Shown here piece by piece: positions 1 through 7,315 of a stretch of 7,315 nt of DNA (position 1 is the stretch's first letter; every line of letters starts with the position of its first letter). The DNA comes from Sulfitobacter sp. (GTDB lineage Bacteria; Pseudomonadota; Alphaproteobacteria; Rhodobacterales; Rhodobacteraceae): NCBI GenBank assembly GCA_024636405.1, contig JAGXHC010000244.1, positions 1-7,315 of the forward strand. The letters run 5' to 3'. Under the pieces are notes generated by a model. That model was not told the DNA's origin, did not search any database, and saw only the letters and a program-made list of their open reading frames with translations. Made by a program: the position numbers and the translations under genes.

Positions 1-785
1 CCATTGATCGACATACGTGAACCCTTGGGCACCTTGCCGCCTTGATACTTGCCCGTCAGCAATCCCGCAGCAAGCGGCGAAAATGACAGCAAACCAATGT
101 CTTCCGCGATGCACGCCTCTGCCAGATCGGTATCGGCCAAGCGGTGCATCAGGGAATATTCGTTCTGCACCGAAACCGGGCGCGGCCCGCCAGTGCGATC
201 CGCCGCCGCACGCCACTGGGCCAACCCCCAGGCGCTTTCGTTACTCAGCCCGAACGTACGGATCGTGCCGCGGTCGACTTCTGCCTGCAGCGCGCGCAGG
301 CAGTCCTCCATGTGGTCCTGCACCTCGGCGCGGTCCAATCCCGTGGGGTCATAATCCCAGTTGCGCCGGAACATATAGCCGCCCCGGTTGGGCCAGTGAA
401 ACTGATACAGGTCGATATAATCCGTCTTGAGCCGCCGCAGCGACCCCTCCACCGCCTCTGGGATGGTGGCCGCCGAAATGCCGGCCCCTTCGCGCAGATA
501 TTCCAAACCTATGCCGCTGTGCTTGGTGGCCAGAACGACGTCGCCGCGCCGCTGATCACGCTCCAGCCACAGCCCGATGATACGTTCGGTCCGGCCGATG
601 GTTTCGGCGCTGACGGGGTTTACCGGGTACATCTCTGCCGTGTCGATGAAATTAATACCTGCTGCCAGCGCGCGATCAATCTGATCGTGGCCTTCTTCGG
701 CAGAATTCTGCGTGCCCCAGGTCATTGATCCCAAACACAGATCCGTCACCTCGATCCCGCTTTGCCCCAGCGTCTTCATCTTCAT
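1..785 (-). CDS. tas: Aldo/keto reductase, Tas-like (partial, C-terminus outside window)
   Basis: This is an NADPH-dependent cytosolic oxidoreductase of the aldo/keto reductase superfamily; the physiological substrate cannot be read from sequence. The 261 visible residues start MKMKTLGQSG and follow the E. coli Tas pattern: MTWGTQNS (21-28), AGINFIDTAEMYPV (42-55), SNESAWG (181-187) and QNEYSLM (207-213). The catalytic tetrad of the superfamily is present: Asp48, Tyr53, Lys88 (in LATKHSG) and His130 (in YQFHWP). Tas proteins are about 346 residues, so roughly 85 residues, including part of the cofactor-binding end, are cut off by the left edge. The start at 785 is chosen because GAGGA (796-792) lies 6 nt upstream; an in-frame ATG at 791 is too close to that site, and another at 779 is possible. 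The gene is divergent from the transporter at 928. The family is secure; the Tas subgroup is from recalled similarity. Confidence 0.93.
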   Translation of the reverse strand, partial: MKMKTLGQSGIEVTDLCLGSMTWGTQNSAEEGHDQIDRALAAGINFIDTAEMYPVNPVSAETIGRTERIIGLWLERDQRRGDVVLATKHSGIGLEYLREGAGISAATIPEAVEGSLRRLKTDYIDLYQFHWPNRGGYMFRRNWDYDPTGLDRAEVQDHMEDCLRALQAEVDRGTIRTFGLSNESAWGLAQWRAAADRTGGPRPVSVQNEYSLMHRLADTDLAEACIAEDIGLLSFSPLAAGLLTGKYQGGKVPKGSRMSIN

Positions 786-927
786 GATCATTCCTCAATT
801 CATTTGCGGGCACATTAGGCAGAGCAGCGCCCGGCGCAACCTGATTAGAGCCGCGATCAAAATAAACGACCCTTCACCGTCGCTTTCACGATTGGGTTCC
901 CCGGCAATTACAGCCAGACTGCGCCCT
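786..927. promoter_or_regulatory. Divergent intergenic region between reductase and transporter genes
   Basis: This 142-bp spacer must hold the promoter of the reductase and probably that of the transporter-metG pair, since the genes diverge. The only clear signal is the GAGGA ribosome binding site of the reductase at 792-796. I see no convincing -35/-10 pair, and no good Shine-Dalgarno sequence directly before the transporter start. Promoter presence is inferred from gene orientation only. Confidence 0.4.
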
Positions 928-2175
928 ATGCGGATGTTGATTTCCTTTGCGGCGCTGTTTCTGTCTGTCATCTTGTTGCAGCTGTCTTCGGGCGGCGTGG
1001 GACCGCTGGATGTTTTGTCGGGATTGCAGTTGAATTTCTCCAAACAGGAGATCGGATTTCTGGGTTCCGCGCATTTTCTGGGGTTTTTCATCGGATGCTG
1101 GTGGGCACCGCGCCTGATGGGCAGCGTCGGCCATTCGCGCGCTTTTGCAGCGTTCACCGCCTCGGGCGCCATCGGTCTGATGGCGCATATGATGGTCATT
1201 GATCCCTACGCCTGGGCGCTCATGCGGGTGGCGTCGGGGCTTTGCGTGGCGGGATGCTACACAGTCATCGAGGCTTGGTTGCAAGCCAAGGTTACGAACG
1301 AAACACGCGGCCGCGCCATGGGGACATACCGGGTCGTGGACATGACCGGATCACTTGCGGCGCAGATGATCATCGGGGTGCTGGAGCCCGCGTCCTATGT
1401 CTCCTACAACCTGTTGGCCATCGTGTGTTGTGCCGCCCTCGTCCCGCTGACCCTCACACGGGTAGAGCAGCCTGAAACCCCCGATCAGCCCCGCCTGCGG
1501 CCACGGCTGGCCGTTGACCGGTCGCCACTTGCTGCGGCGGGCGTGGTGGTGGCAGCGGTTTCCAGCGCGTCATTTCGCATGGTCGGCCCGATCTACGGAC
1601 AAGAAGTCGGGCTAAGCGCGGGTCAAATCGCATGGTTTCTGTCTGCTTTCGTTTTGGGGGGCGCGCTGGCGCAATATCCTGTGGGCTGGATCGCGGATAA
1701 ATACGACCGCCGCTGGGTGCTGATCTGGCTTTCGGTCGCCGCCATCGTGAGTGCTGCAATTACCGTCGCCACAGCGGGCATGGGCACCTATGGCATCATG
1801 CTGTCGGCGGGGTTGTTCGGCATGACGACCTTTCCGATTTATTCAGTGGCCGCGGCACATGCCCATGATTTCGCCAGCGCCGATGAACGGGTCGAGCTTT
1901 CGGCCGCGCTGATGTTCTTTTTTGCCGTGGGCGCGATTTTTGCCCCCTACCTTGCATCTGTGTTGATAGAAAATTATGGATCAGGTGCGCTTTTTGTGAT
2001 GATTTCGATCGCGCATGCGGTGCTGGTGGTCTTTGGTCTGACGCGGATGCGCGCGCGCCGCACCCGCAAGGCGCGCACCCGCTTTGTCAACGTGCCGCGC
2101 ACCAGCTTTGTTGTGGGGCGCCTTTTCGGACGCGCGCGTGAACAGCAGCCACGCGGTGATCCGCCCGAGGTTTGA
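928..2175 (+). CDS. Major facilitator superfamily transporter, YcaD-like
   Basis: This is a 415-residue inner-membrane transporter of the major facilitator superfamily; the substrate is unknown. Hydrophobic helices alternate with short loops along the whole chain, consistent with 12 segments in two halves. The second half carries the conserved loop 2-3 type motif [10 protein letters not shown] (253-262), while the equivalent first-half loop (57-70) is degenerate. The segment [10 protein letters not shown] (111-120) followed by RGRAMGTYR (128-136) resembles the YcaD-type group. After the last helix (about 353-371) comes a basic cytoplasmic tail of about 44 residues rich in Arg. The reading frame stays open upstream to 712, but that stretch overlaps the reductase gene, and the protein pattern starts at [10 protein letters not shown], so ATG 928 is preferred; ATG 934 is also possible. 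No strong ribosome binding site precedes it. metG follows 65 bp after the stop and may be cotranscribed. Confidence 0.88.
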   Translation: MRMLISFAALFLSVILLQLSSGGVGPLDVLSGLQLNFSKQEIGFLGSAHFLGFFIGCWWAPRLMGSVGHSRAFAAFTASGAIGLMAHMMVIDPYAWALMRVASGLCVAGCYTVIEAWLQAKVTNETRGRAMGTYRVVDMTGSLAAQMIIGVLEPASYVSYNLLAIVCCAALVPLTLTRVEQPETPDQPRLRPRLAVDRSPLAAAGVVVAAVSSASFRMVGPIYGQEVGLSAGQIAWFLSAFVLGGALAQYPVGWIADKYDRRWVLIWLSVAAIVSAAITVATAGMGTYGIMLSAGLFGMTTFPIYSVAAAHAHDFASADERVELSAALMFFFAVGAIFAPYLASVLIENYGSGALFVMISIAHAVLVVFGLTRMRARRTRKARTRFVNVPRTSFVVGRLFGRAREQQPRGDPPEV

Positions 2176-2190
2176 GAGGCTGGCACAGCG

Positions 2191-2244
2191 ATGCGCTGCC
2201 TGCTAAAGCAATCGCAACCCCTGATCCAAGGCAGTCTCTCTTGA
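2191..2244 (+). other. Possible 17-codon upstream ORF before metG
   Basis: An ATG at 2191, with GAGAGG at 2174-2179 upstream (11 nt spacing), opens a 17-codon frame whose TGA (2242-2244) overlaps the TTG start of metG (2241-2243) as TTGA. Such overlap geometry is typical of translational coupling. The peptide ([17 protein letters not shown]) is unremarkable, with a single Met codon and no stem-loop that I can see, so it is not an obvious attenuator. It could be chance. Confidence 0.15.
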
Positions 2245-3956
2245 CCAAACATCTTATCACTTCCGCCATTCCCTACATCAACGGCATCAAGCATTTGGGC
2301 AATCTGGTGGGCAGCCAATTGCCCGCCGACCTCTACGCCCGCTATCTGCGCGCGCGCGGCCATGAGGTGCTGTTTTTGTGCGCCACCGATGAACACGGCA
2401 CCCCGGCAGAGCTTGCCGCGGCCAAGGCGGGCAAGCCGGTGGCCGACTACTGCGCCGAAATGCACAAGGTACAGGCGCGCATTGCCGATGATTTTGGCCT
2501 TTCGTTCGATCATTTCGGGCGCTCCTCCAGCCCACAAAATCACAAGCTGACACAGCATTTCGCGGGTGTGCTGGCGGATCAGGGACTGATTGAAGAAGTC
2601 GTTGAAAAACAGATCTATTCCGTCACCGACGGGCGTTTTCTGCCTGATCGCTATATCGAGGGCACCTGCCCCAACTGCGGATTCGAAAGCGCGCGCGGCG
2701 ATCAATGCGACAATTGCACCAAGCAGTTGGACCCGGTCGACCTGATTGATCCGCGCAGCACAATTTCGGGCGCCACCGACCTTGAAATGCGTGACACCAA
2801 ACATCTGTTTCTGCGGCAAAGCCAGATGAAGGACCGGTTGAGCGACTGGATCGACAGCAAGTCTGACTGGCCCATCCTGACCACCTCCATCGCGAAGAAA
2901 TGGTTGCATGACGGCGACGGCCTGCAGGACCGTGGCATCACCCGCGATCTGGACTGGGGCGTGCCGGTGCGGCGCGGCGATGCTGACTGGCCGGGGATGG
3001 AGGGCAAGGTGTTCTATGTCTGGTTTGATGCGCCGATTGAATATATCGCCTGCGCGCAGGAATGGGTTGACGCGGGCAAAGGTGAAGACTGGGAAGGCTG
3101 GTGGCGCACCGATCGGGGTGCAGACGACGTGCGCTATACCCAGTTCATGGGCAAGGATAATGTCCCGTTCCACACCTTGGGTTTTCCGGCCACCATCATG
3201 GGATCGGGCGAGCCGTGGAAGTTGGTCGATTATATCAAGTCGTTTAACTATCTGACATATGACGGCGGCCAATTCTCAACCTCGCGCGGGCGCGGTGTGT
3301 TTATGGATCAGGCGTTGGAACTGCTGCCCGCTGATTATTGGCGTTGGTGGCTGCTGTCCCACGCGCCTGAAACTTCGGATGCCGAATTCACATGGGAAAA
3401 CTTCCAAACCTCCGTGAACAAGGACCTCGCGGACGTGCTGGGCAACTTCATCAGCCGGATCACCAAATTCTGCCGCTCGAAATTCGGCGAAGCGGTGCCG
3501 GAAGCAGGCGAATATGGCGAGGCCGAACATGCCCTGATCGCCGACATTGCGGCCCGTGTGGCGCAGTATCAGACCTGCATGGATGCCATCGAAGTGCGCA
3601 AATCCGCAGCCGAACTGCGTGCAATCTGGGCGGCGGGCAACGAATATCTTCAGGCGCAGGCACCTTGGACCACGTTCAAGACCGACCCGGATCGCGCTGC
3701 GGCACAGGTGCGTCTGGCGCTGAACCTGATCCCGCTTTACGCCACGCTGTCTGCGCCCTTTATTCCGCAGGCTGCCGCATCAATGCTGACCGCGATGCGG
3801 CTTAATGAAACGCCGGGCTGGCCGGATGATGTCCCCGCTGCTCTTGGCGCATTGCCTTCTGGTCACGCGTTTGATGTACCCGAGGTGCTTTTTGCCAAGA
3901 TCACTGACGAAGACCGCGAGGCGTGGGCCATTCGCTTTGCCGGAACTCGGGGATAA
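2241..3956 (+). CDS. metG: Methionine--tRNA ligase (methionyl-tRNA synthetase)
   Basis: This cytosolic class I aminoacyl-tRNA synthetase joins methionine to elongator and initiator tRNA using ATP, and is essential. The 571-residue protein begins (M)[20 protein letters not shown], with the HIGH-type motif HLGN at 18-21 and the conserved CATDEHGTP at 47-55. A zinc knuckle has Cys143, Cys146, Cys156 and Cys159. The KMSKS loop is replaced by FSTSRGRG (345-352). The anticodon-binding helical domain follows from about 370 to the end; there is no C-terminal EMAP/Trbp111-like extension, so this is the short form. The start is TTG 2241, because family members begin M-x-(R/K)-HLITSAIPY exactly here and AAGG (2228-2231) lies 9 nt upstream. 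A longer start at TTG 2172, overlapping the transporter stop, would add 23 residues without family support. Length matches Rhodobacterales homologues as I recall them. The gene is 65 bp downstream of the transporter. Confidence 0.97.
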   Translation: MTKHLITSAIPYINGIKHLGNLVGSQLPADLYARYLRARGHEVLFLCATDEHGTPAELAAAKAGKPVADYCAEMHKVQARIADDFGLSFDHFGRSSSPQNHKLTQHFAGVLADQGLIEEVVEKQIYSVTDGRFLPDRYIEGTCPNCGFESARGDQCDNCTKQLDPVDLIDPRSTISGATDLEMRDTKHLFLRQSQMKDRLSDWIDSKSDWPILTTSIAKKWLHDGDGLQDRGITRDLDWGVPVRRGDADWPGMEGKVFYVWFDAPIEYIACAQEWVDAGKGEDWEGWWRTDRGADDVRYTQFMGKDNVPFHTLGFPATIMGSGEPWKLVDYIKSFNYLTYDGGQFSTSRGRGVFMDQALELLPADYWRWWLLSHAPETSDAEFTWENFQTSVNKDLADVLGNFISRITKFCRSKFGEAVPEAGEYGEAEHALIADIAARVAQYQTCMDAIEVRKSAAELRAIWAAGNEYLQAQAPWTTFKTDPDRAAAQVRLALNLIPLYATLSAPFIPQAAASMLTAMRLNETPGWPDDVPAALGALPSGHAFDVPEVLFAKITDEDREAWAIRFAGTRG

Positions 3957-4179
3957 CGGCGCGTTCTCTCGAAGTTCTGATAATTCGCAGCGATAGGTTC
4001 AGTGCGATTGGCTGCGCATTTGATGAACGCAAGACATCTGCGGTTCGATGGCACACACGAGCCCGCACGCACGGCGATCACGCTCTTGCGCGTCCAGCGC
4101 AAATTGGCGGTGCACCATTGCGTTTAACCGCCCAGAACTTCGGTGACGACATTGGCCGTGGTGCAGGCCTCGGCCAGGC
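3957..4179. other. Convergent intergenic spacer between metG and chemoreceptor gene
   Basis: The 223 bp between the two convergent stops carries no recognisable gene and no classical GC-stem plus T-run terminator for either gene. The best hairpin is TTGCGC-GTCCA-GCGCAA (4086-4102), a perfect 6-bp stem with a 5-nt loop but without a following T tract. Short frames across it have no family-like composition. Confidence 0.4.
4086..4102. terminator. Weak hairpin, possible bidirectional termination aid
   Basis: A perfect inverted repeat TTGCGC/GCGCAA with loop GTCCA lies between the convergent ends of metG and the chemoreceptor gene. The position suits a shared terminator, but neither strand has a U-rich run after the stem, so it could equally be chance or a site for Rho-dependent ends. 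Confidence 0.15.
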
Positions 4180-6762
4180 TCAGAACTCCTCCCAACCGTC
4201 TGGTTCGGGAGACTGCGCAAGCGCGGCATTTCCAACTGTTCTGCCCCCATCCACCGGGCGCGGTGGGGCTGCGACAGCGACCGGTTTTTTGGGCTGCGGC
4301 GCGGTGTGGGCTGAGCCAACCTGCGCGGCGTCCAGCCGAAAGCGCGCAACCGCCTGCGCCAGCGAATCCGCCTCCGCAGTCAGCGCGTGGCTGGCCGCAG
4401 TGGTTTCTTCGAACATCGCTGCATTCTGCTGCGTCACATGATCCAGTTCGGTCACCGACGCGTTAATCTCGGCCAACCCGCTTGATTGCTCCCGCGCAGA
4501 TGTAGCAATAGCGGAAACCCGTTTGGAAATTTCAGAAACCGAGGTCACAATGGATGCAAGTGCCGTTCCAGTACGGTCCACAAGATCGACACCTTGTTTC
4601 ACCTGATCGCCACTGGAGGAAATCAGTTCGTTGATTTCGCGTGCAGCATCCGACGACCTTTGCGCCAGCGCGCGCACCTCGGTTGCGACAACAGCAAAGC
4701 CGCGGCCCGCTTCGCCTGCACGGGCGGCCTCTACGCCCGCGTTCAGCGCCAGCAAATTGGTTTGAAACGCGATGTCGTCGATGACGCTGGTGATCTTGGA
4801 AATTTCCTGCGAAGAATTCTTGATCCCGTCCATGGCCAGCACGGCCTTGCGCGCCACGTCGCCGCCCTGTTCTGCGTTCTTTTGAGCGTCTGCAGACATC
4901 TTGCTGGCATCGTCCGCGGCTTCGGCGGCCGAATGTACCGATGCTGTGAGTTCATCCAGCGCTGCCGCGGTTTCCTCCAGCGTCGCTGCCTGCTTTTCGG
5001 TGCGGCGCGACAAATCGTCGGCTGCAGAGGTAATCTCAGCGGTCTCGCTTCGGATCGAATTGGCATTATGGATCACCGCGCCGACCGCATCGCGCAAAGA
5101 CAATACCGCGGCATTGAAATCGGATCGAAGCTTGTCATATTCCGCCGGAAACACACCGCTGATATCCGCCGCCAGATCACCATCTGACAGGTTTGTCAGC
5201 GCCACACCAAGCGCTGCAACAACTTCCTGCTGCTCCGCAGAAATACGTGCGCGCTCTTGTTCGGCCTGACGCATCTGACGATCCGCATCGGTTACGTCGG
5301 CCCCCAAAAACAAGCAGCTCTGAAGATTTCCGTCAGCGCCGGAGACGGTATTGAAACTTCCTTCTACGATTTTTGGATCGCCGCCGCCTGCAGCCATCTC
5401 AAAGCGGCCATGTACCGCCTCGCCCTGCCGGACCCGCGACAAAATTTCATTCGCAGAGATGCCCGTTGCCAGTTCCGTACCGAACAGGTTTCCAAAGGCC
5501 ACTTCCCGCACCTGTGCACAGGTCAGTTCCAAAAGCTCAAAAACCTTTTCATTCGCGTTTTTCACACACCCTGCCGCATCAAATTCAATCCGTAACTGGC
5601 TTGCATCAATGGCATTAATCATCACGGCATTGCGCTGCGCCTCGGTACGATCGGCCCATTCGATGACCGCGCCGATCCTGTCCTGCCGGTCGTCCAGCGC
5701 GATATTCACTTTGATCCTGATCGTCCTTTCGCCGATTTTTGCGGTCACTTCGGCACCTTGACGACCAACCTCACCGTCCTGCAGATCGGTGGCAATGGCC
5801 CGCAGCTCATTCATAGCGCTCAAGTCCGCTCCTACAATGCCCTCCGGCGTCACGCCGGGCCAGTTGTCAAGCAAGTCCGGCATAAGATCGCACAGAAGTT
5901 TCTCACAGGCTGGATTGGCAAAGATTACCTGAAATTTTTCGTCAACCATCATCATCGGCGCCGAGGATCCAACAAAAGCTGCCCCCTTGAATGCAGATTC
6001 CCGCGATGCAGCTTTGGCCAGCGCAAGCGTGCCGCGCAATGCATCAAGCCGCTGCGCCATATGCCCGATCTCATCACGGCGCGCAGTATGCGGGATAGTC
6101 TGGTCGTAATTTTCCTCGGAGACCTCCTGCATTGCGCTTTCCAATTGAACAAGCGGGCGCGACATTCGCGTCTTGAGGTAAAAAGCAGCGGCGATCAGCG
6201 CCCCCAAAAATGTGGCAAGACCGATAAGCAGCTCATTGATCATCTGGCTGCGCAGGGCGGCGCGGCTGTGGATGTCTGTCCAAGATGTGACGACGACGCC
6301 GACAGTGTTATTCTCTGCCCCGAAGCGGACAGGCACGGCAATGGAATATCCCGATTCCGACGCAACAGTCTCGTCGGTCTCCAGCGCCGCTACCGCGATT
6401 TTTTGGGCCTCTTCCCGGTCGAAATCGTTGGTGTCAGAGGCAAACATCGTCTCGCCTGCCTGGTCGGTCACCAAAGCACCGGACGCGTCTGGGCCTGCCG
6501 CGTCGACCACGCCCGTCACGATCTCGCCGACAGCTTCGAGATTGCCGAATTTGATGGAACCGCCCATCTGCATCGCCAATAGGTTGCTCACCTCCAGGGC
6601 GCGGCTGGCAACTCGTTCTTCCATCTGAGCGCCCAGCCTTGACTGCGACGAAGTTTCGATCGTGGCCACCACAATCAGCACGCACACGGCAACCATGAAT
6701 GTGCATTTGAAGAACAGGCTGTGCAGCGGCCCGACCCGTTTCTTGTCCGATTCAACATTCAT
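4180..6762 (-). CDS. Methyl-accepting chemotaxis protein with Cache-like sensor, HAMP and two PAS-like domains
   Basis: This is an 860-residue inner-membrane chemoreceptor that should control CheA through CheW. Order of parts: membrane helix 1 (about 17-36), periplasmic region (37-173) with a Cache-like pattern ([15 protein letters not shown], 95-109), membrane helix 2 (176-196), HAMP (197-249), PAS-like domain 1 (about 257-372, ending [15 protein letters not shown]), PAS-like domain 2 (about 382-494, ending [12 protein letters not shown]), a second HAMP-like segment (513-560), and the signalling domain (about 575-800). The hairpin tip is unmistakable: [20 protein letters not shown] (662-681) followed by [20 protein letters not shown] (682-701). 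Likely methylation helices surround [10 protein letters not shown] (595-604) and [10 protein letters not shown] (784-793). A Pro/Ala-rich linker (812-855) ends in GWEEF, matching the xWxxF tether for CheR/CheB. ATG 6762 is chosen because GAGGGG (6776-6771) lies 8 nt upstream; the frame is open further but without protein-like sequence. Ligand unknown. Confidence 0.95.
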   Translation of the reverse strand: MNVESDKKRVGPLHSLFFKCTFMVAVCVLIVVATIETSSQSRLGAQMEERVASRALEVSNLLAMQMGGSIKFGNLEAVGEIVTGVVDAAGPDASGALVTDQAGETMFASDTNDFDREEAQKIAVAALETDETVASESGYSIAVPVRFGAENNTVGVVVTSWTDIHSRAALRSQMINELLIGLATFLGALIAAAFYLKTRMSRPLVQLESAMQEVSEENYDQTIPHTARRDEIGHMAQRLDALRGTLALAKAASRESAFKGAAFVGSSAPMMMVDEKFQVIFANPACEKLLCDLMPDLLDNWPGVTPEGIVGADLSAMNELRAIATDLQDGEVGRQGAEVTAKIGERTIRIKVNIALDDRQDRIGAVIEWADRTEAQRNAVMINAIDASQLRIEFDAAGCVKNANEKVFELLELTCAQVREVAFGNLFGTELATGISANEILSRVRQGEAVHGRFEMAAGGGDPKIVEGSFNTVSGADGNLQSCLFLGADVTDADRQMRQAEQERARISAEQQEVVAALGVALTNLSDGDLAADISGVFPAEYDKLRSDFNAAVLSLRDAVGAVIHNANSIRSETAEITSAADDLSRRTEKQAATLEETAAALDELTASVHSAAEAADDASKMSADAQKNAEQGGDVARKAVLAMDGIKNSSQEISKITSVIDDIAFQTNLLALNAGVEAARAGEAGRGFAVVATEVRALAQRSSDAAREINELISSSGDQVKQGVDLVDRTGTALASIVTSVSEISKRVSAIATSAREQSSGLAEINASVTELDHVTQQNAAMFEETTAASHALTAEADSLAQAVARFRLDAAQVGSAHTAPQPKKPVAVAAPPRPVDGGRTVGNAALAQSPEPDGWEEF

Positions 6763-6830
6763 CGCCCGTTCCCCTCGCGAAAATCGGCCCGCTCGGGGCC
6801 ATCGACTTCGCGACCCTAAACATGGATGTC

Positions 6831-6846
6831 TTACGGTCGGATTAAC
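6831..6846 (+). promoter_or_regulatory. CtrA-like binding box upstream of chemoreceptor gene
   Basis: The sequence TTAC-N7-TTAAC (TTACGGTCGGATTAAC) differs from the CtrA consensus TTAA-N7-TTAAC at one position. It lies 69-84 bp upstream of the chemoreceptor ATG, a suitable distance for a regulator site. CtrA is known to control motility and chemotaxis genes in Rhodobacterales; that it acts here is inferred from one motif. Confidence 0.35.
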
Positions 6847-6962
6847 AGCATCGGACAACGCACAATGGCACGCCACTGCGCCCGCTTTTCTTTGGAAACC
6901 GCTGAAAATCACTTTGCTTGCAAAGCGATGGTGGTGCGGGTGAGATGCACCGAAGTAAATGC

Positions 6963-7046
6963 TTCAAACTGCGCCACCGCGTCCCGTTATGACTATTAAT
7001 ATATATGTATAGCAGCATACTAGGCTTGCGTACTGTTTCAAACTGC
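6963..7046 (+). repeat. Direct repeat TTCAAACTGC upstream of integrase
   Basis: TTCAAACTGC occurs at 6963-6972 and 7037-7046, 74 bp apart. The similarity continues weakly for about 14 bp beyond each copy (CCA, GT and CC shared), so the pair looks like a diverged repeat of about 24 bp with roughly 18 matches. It flanks the most AT-rich stretch of the window. Possible roles are integrase or excisionase binding, or part of an attachment site. Confidence 0.35.
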
Positions 7047-7055
7047 CCCAGTGTG

Positions 7056-7110
7056 TTCCCCTGTATATCACGTAAATTGGGGAATATTCGGGGAATGAAT
7101 TAGTGGGGAA
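7056..7110 (+). repeat. GGGGAA motif cluster at integrase start
   Basis: GGGGAA is found at 7079-7084, 7090-7095 and 7105-7110, and its complement TTCCCC at 7056-7061. The first two copies are 11 bp apart, one helical turn, within GGGGAATATTC and GGGGAATGAAT. The last copy overlaps the GTG start codon of the integrase. The pattern fits arm-type sites or an autoregulatory operator of the integrase, and one copy (7090-7093) may double as the ribosome binding site. Confidence 0.4.
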
Positions 7111-7315
7111 ACTGGCAACCAACATTCTAAAGACCGCAAGCGTTGGCAAGCATTCTGACGGAGCTGGGCTGTATCTGCTTGTGACCGGTCATGACACCAG
7201 GGGCAGTGCGAAAGGCAGTTGGATTTTCCGATATACCTACCACAAGCAGAGATACGAGATGGGCATCGGATCAATTCAGTCTCTTTCACTGGCGCGCGCT
7301 CGGGCGGAGTGTGAC
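7103..7315 (+). CDS. Tyrosine recombinase/integrase, DUF4102 arm-binding domain (partial, N-terminus only)
   Basis: The 71 visible codons, running off the right edge, encode the N-terminal arm-type DNA-binding domain (DUF4102) of a phage P4-like integrase, which recombines a mobile element with the chromosome. Diagnostic segments are KHSDGAGLYLLV (16-27), SWIFRYTYHKQRYEMGIGS (about 39-57) and LSLARARAECD (61-71), matching the family pattern SDGGGLYL...W.FRY....R..MGLG....SLAEAR. The core-binding and catalytic domains (R-H-R-Y residues) lie outside, so intactness cannot be judged. The frame has a stop at 7073-7075; GTG 7103 is the first usual start codon, with GGGGA (7090-7094) 8 nt upstream. 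G+C is visibly lower than in the other genes, and codons CTA, AGG, AGA and CGA appear, as expected for acquired DNA. The gene points away from the chemoreceptor gene, so any cargo probably lies to the right. Confidence 0.88.
   Translation, partial: MGKLATNILKTASVGKHSDGAGLYLLVTGHDTRGSAKGSWIFRYTYHKQRYEMGIGSIQSLSLARARAECD

Larger units (their letters stand above)
6763..7102. other. Intergenic region between chemoreceptor and integrase genes
   Basis: This 340-bp gap holds no recognisable gene or tRNA. The left part (6763-6850) should contain the chemoreceptor promoter: its ribosome binding site GAGGGG (minus strand, 6776-6771) and a CtrA-like box (6831-6846). The centre has an inverted repeat CTTTGC-TT-GCAAAG (6912-6925) and a weak GGTGC/GCACC hairpin (6933-6951). 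The right part (about 6987-7110) is AT-richer, with a direct repeat and GGGGAA motifs, and is the likely control and attachment region of the integrase. Confidence 0.5.

Noticed and set aside
144..728. Plus-strand frame of 194 codons at the left end
   Set aside because: Antisense to the aldo/keto reductase, whose catalytic residues are all present on the minus strand.
712..927. Extended N-terminus of the transporter from position 712
   Set aside because: It would overlap the divergent reductase gene by 74 bp, and the added 72 residues have no membrane-protein character until [10 protein letters not shown] at 928.
1974..3272. Long open frame (432 codons) on the minus strand opposite the transporter end and metG
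   Set aside because: It lies antisense to two well-supported genes, its translation has no family-like sequence, and long antisense frames are expected in GC-rich codon-biased genes.
3999..4349. Minus-strand frame across the metG-chemoreceptor spacer
   Set aside because: Most of it is an out-of-frame reading of the chemoreceptor 3' end; the remainder has no ribosome binding site or recognisable protein pattern.
5758..6582. Plus-strand frame of 274 codons opposite the chemoreceptor gene
   Set aside because: Fully antisense to a confident 860-residue protein, and the translation is rich in Arg, His and Cys without domain pattern.
6866..6880. Sigma-54-like promoter TGGCACGCCACTGCG on the plus strand
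   Set aside because: The GG to GC spacing is one base short of the strict -24/-12 requirement, and no gene starts within a suitable distance on that strand.
6763..7102. tRNA gene or 3' tRNA fragment as integrase target
   Set aside because: No T-loop GGTTCRANYCC sequence, acceptor stem or cloverleaf could be found on either strand.

Overview
The window looks like chromosomal DNA from an alphaproteobacterium of the Rhodobacterales (Roseobacter-type). The grounds are the generally GC-rich coding sequence, a methionyl-tRNA synthetase with the FSTS form of the KMSKS loop that I associate with this group, and a chemoreceptor of alphaproteobacterial style ending in GWEEF. The assignment rests on recalled family sequences, not on a search.

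Layout from left to right. On the minus strand, 1-785 is the N-terminal three quarters of an aldo/keto reductase related to E. coli Tas; its C-terminus lies outside the window. A 142-bp divergent spacer follows. On the plus strand are a YcaD-like major facilitator transporter (928-2175) and, 65 bp later, metG for methionyl-tRNA synthetase (2241-3956), which best fits a TTG start. A 223-bp convergent spacer separates metG from a large minus-strand gene for a methyl-accepting chemotaxis protein (4180-6762), with two membrane helices, HAMP, two PAS-like domains, a second HAMP-like segment, a signalling domain and a C-terminal tether pentapeptide. Its upstream region (6763-7102) contains a CtrA-like box, an AT-rich patch, a direct repeat and a cluster of GGGGAA motifs. 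From 7103 to the right edge is the N-terminal arm-binding domain of a P4/DUF4102-type tyrosine integrase, visibly less GC-rich than its neighbours and using codons rare in them.

The genes do not form one pathway. The left part is ordinary chromosome: redox enzyme, transporter, essential tRNA charging enzyme and chemoreceptor. The integrase suggests that a mobile element or genomic island begins near position 6900-7100 and extends to the right beyond the window. No CRISPR array, tRNA, rRNA, IS element or convincing new system is visible. The points most worth checking are the island boundary with its repeat cluster, the possible CtrA control of the chemoreceptor, and the unusual metG start region.
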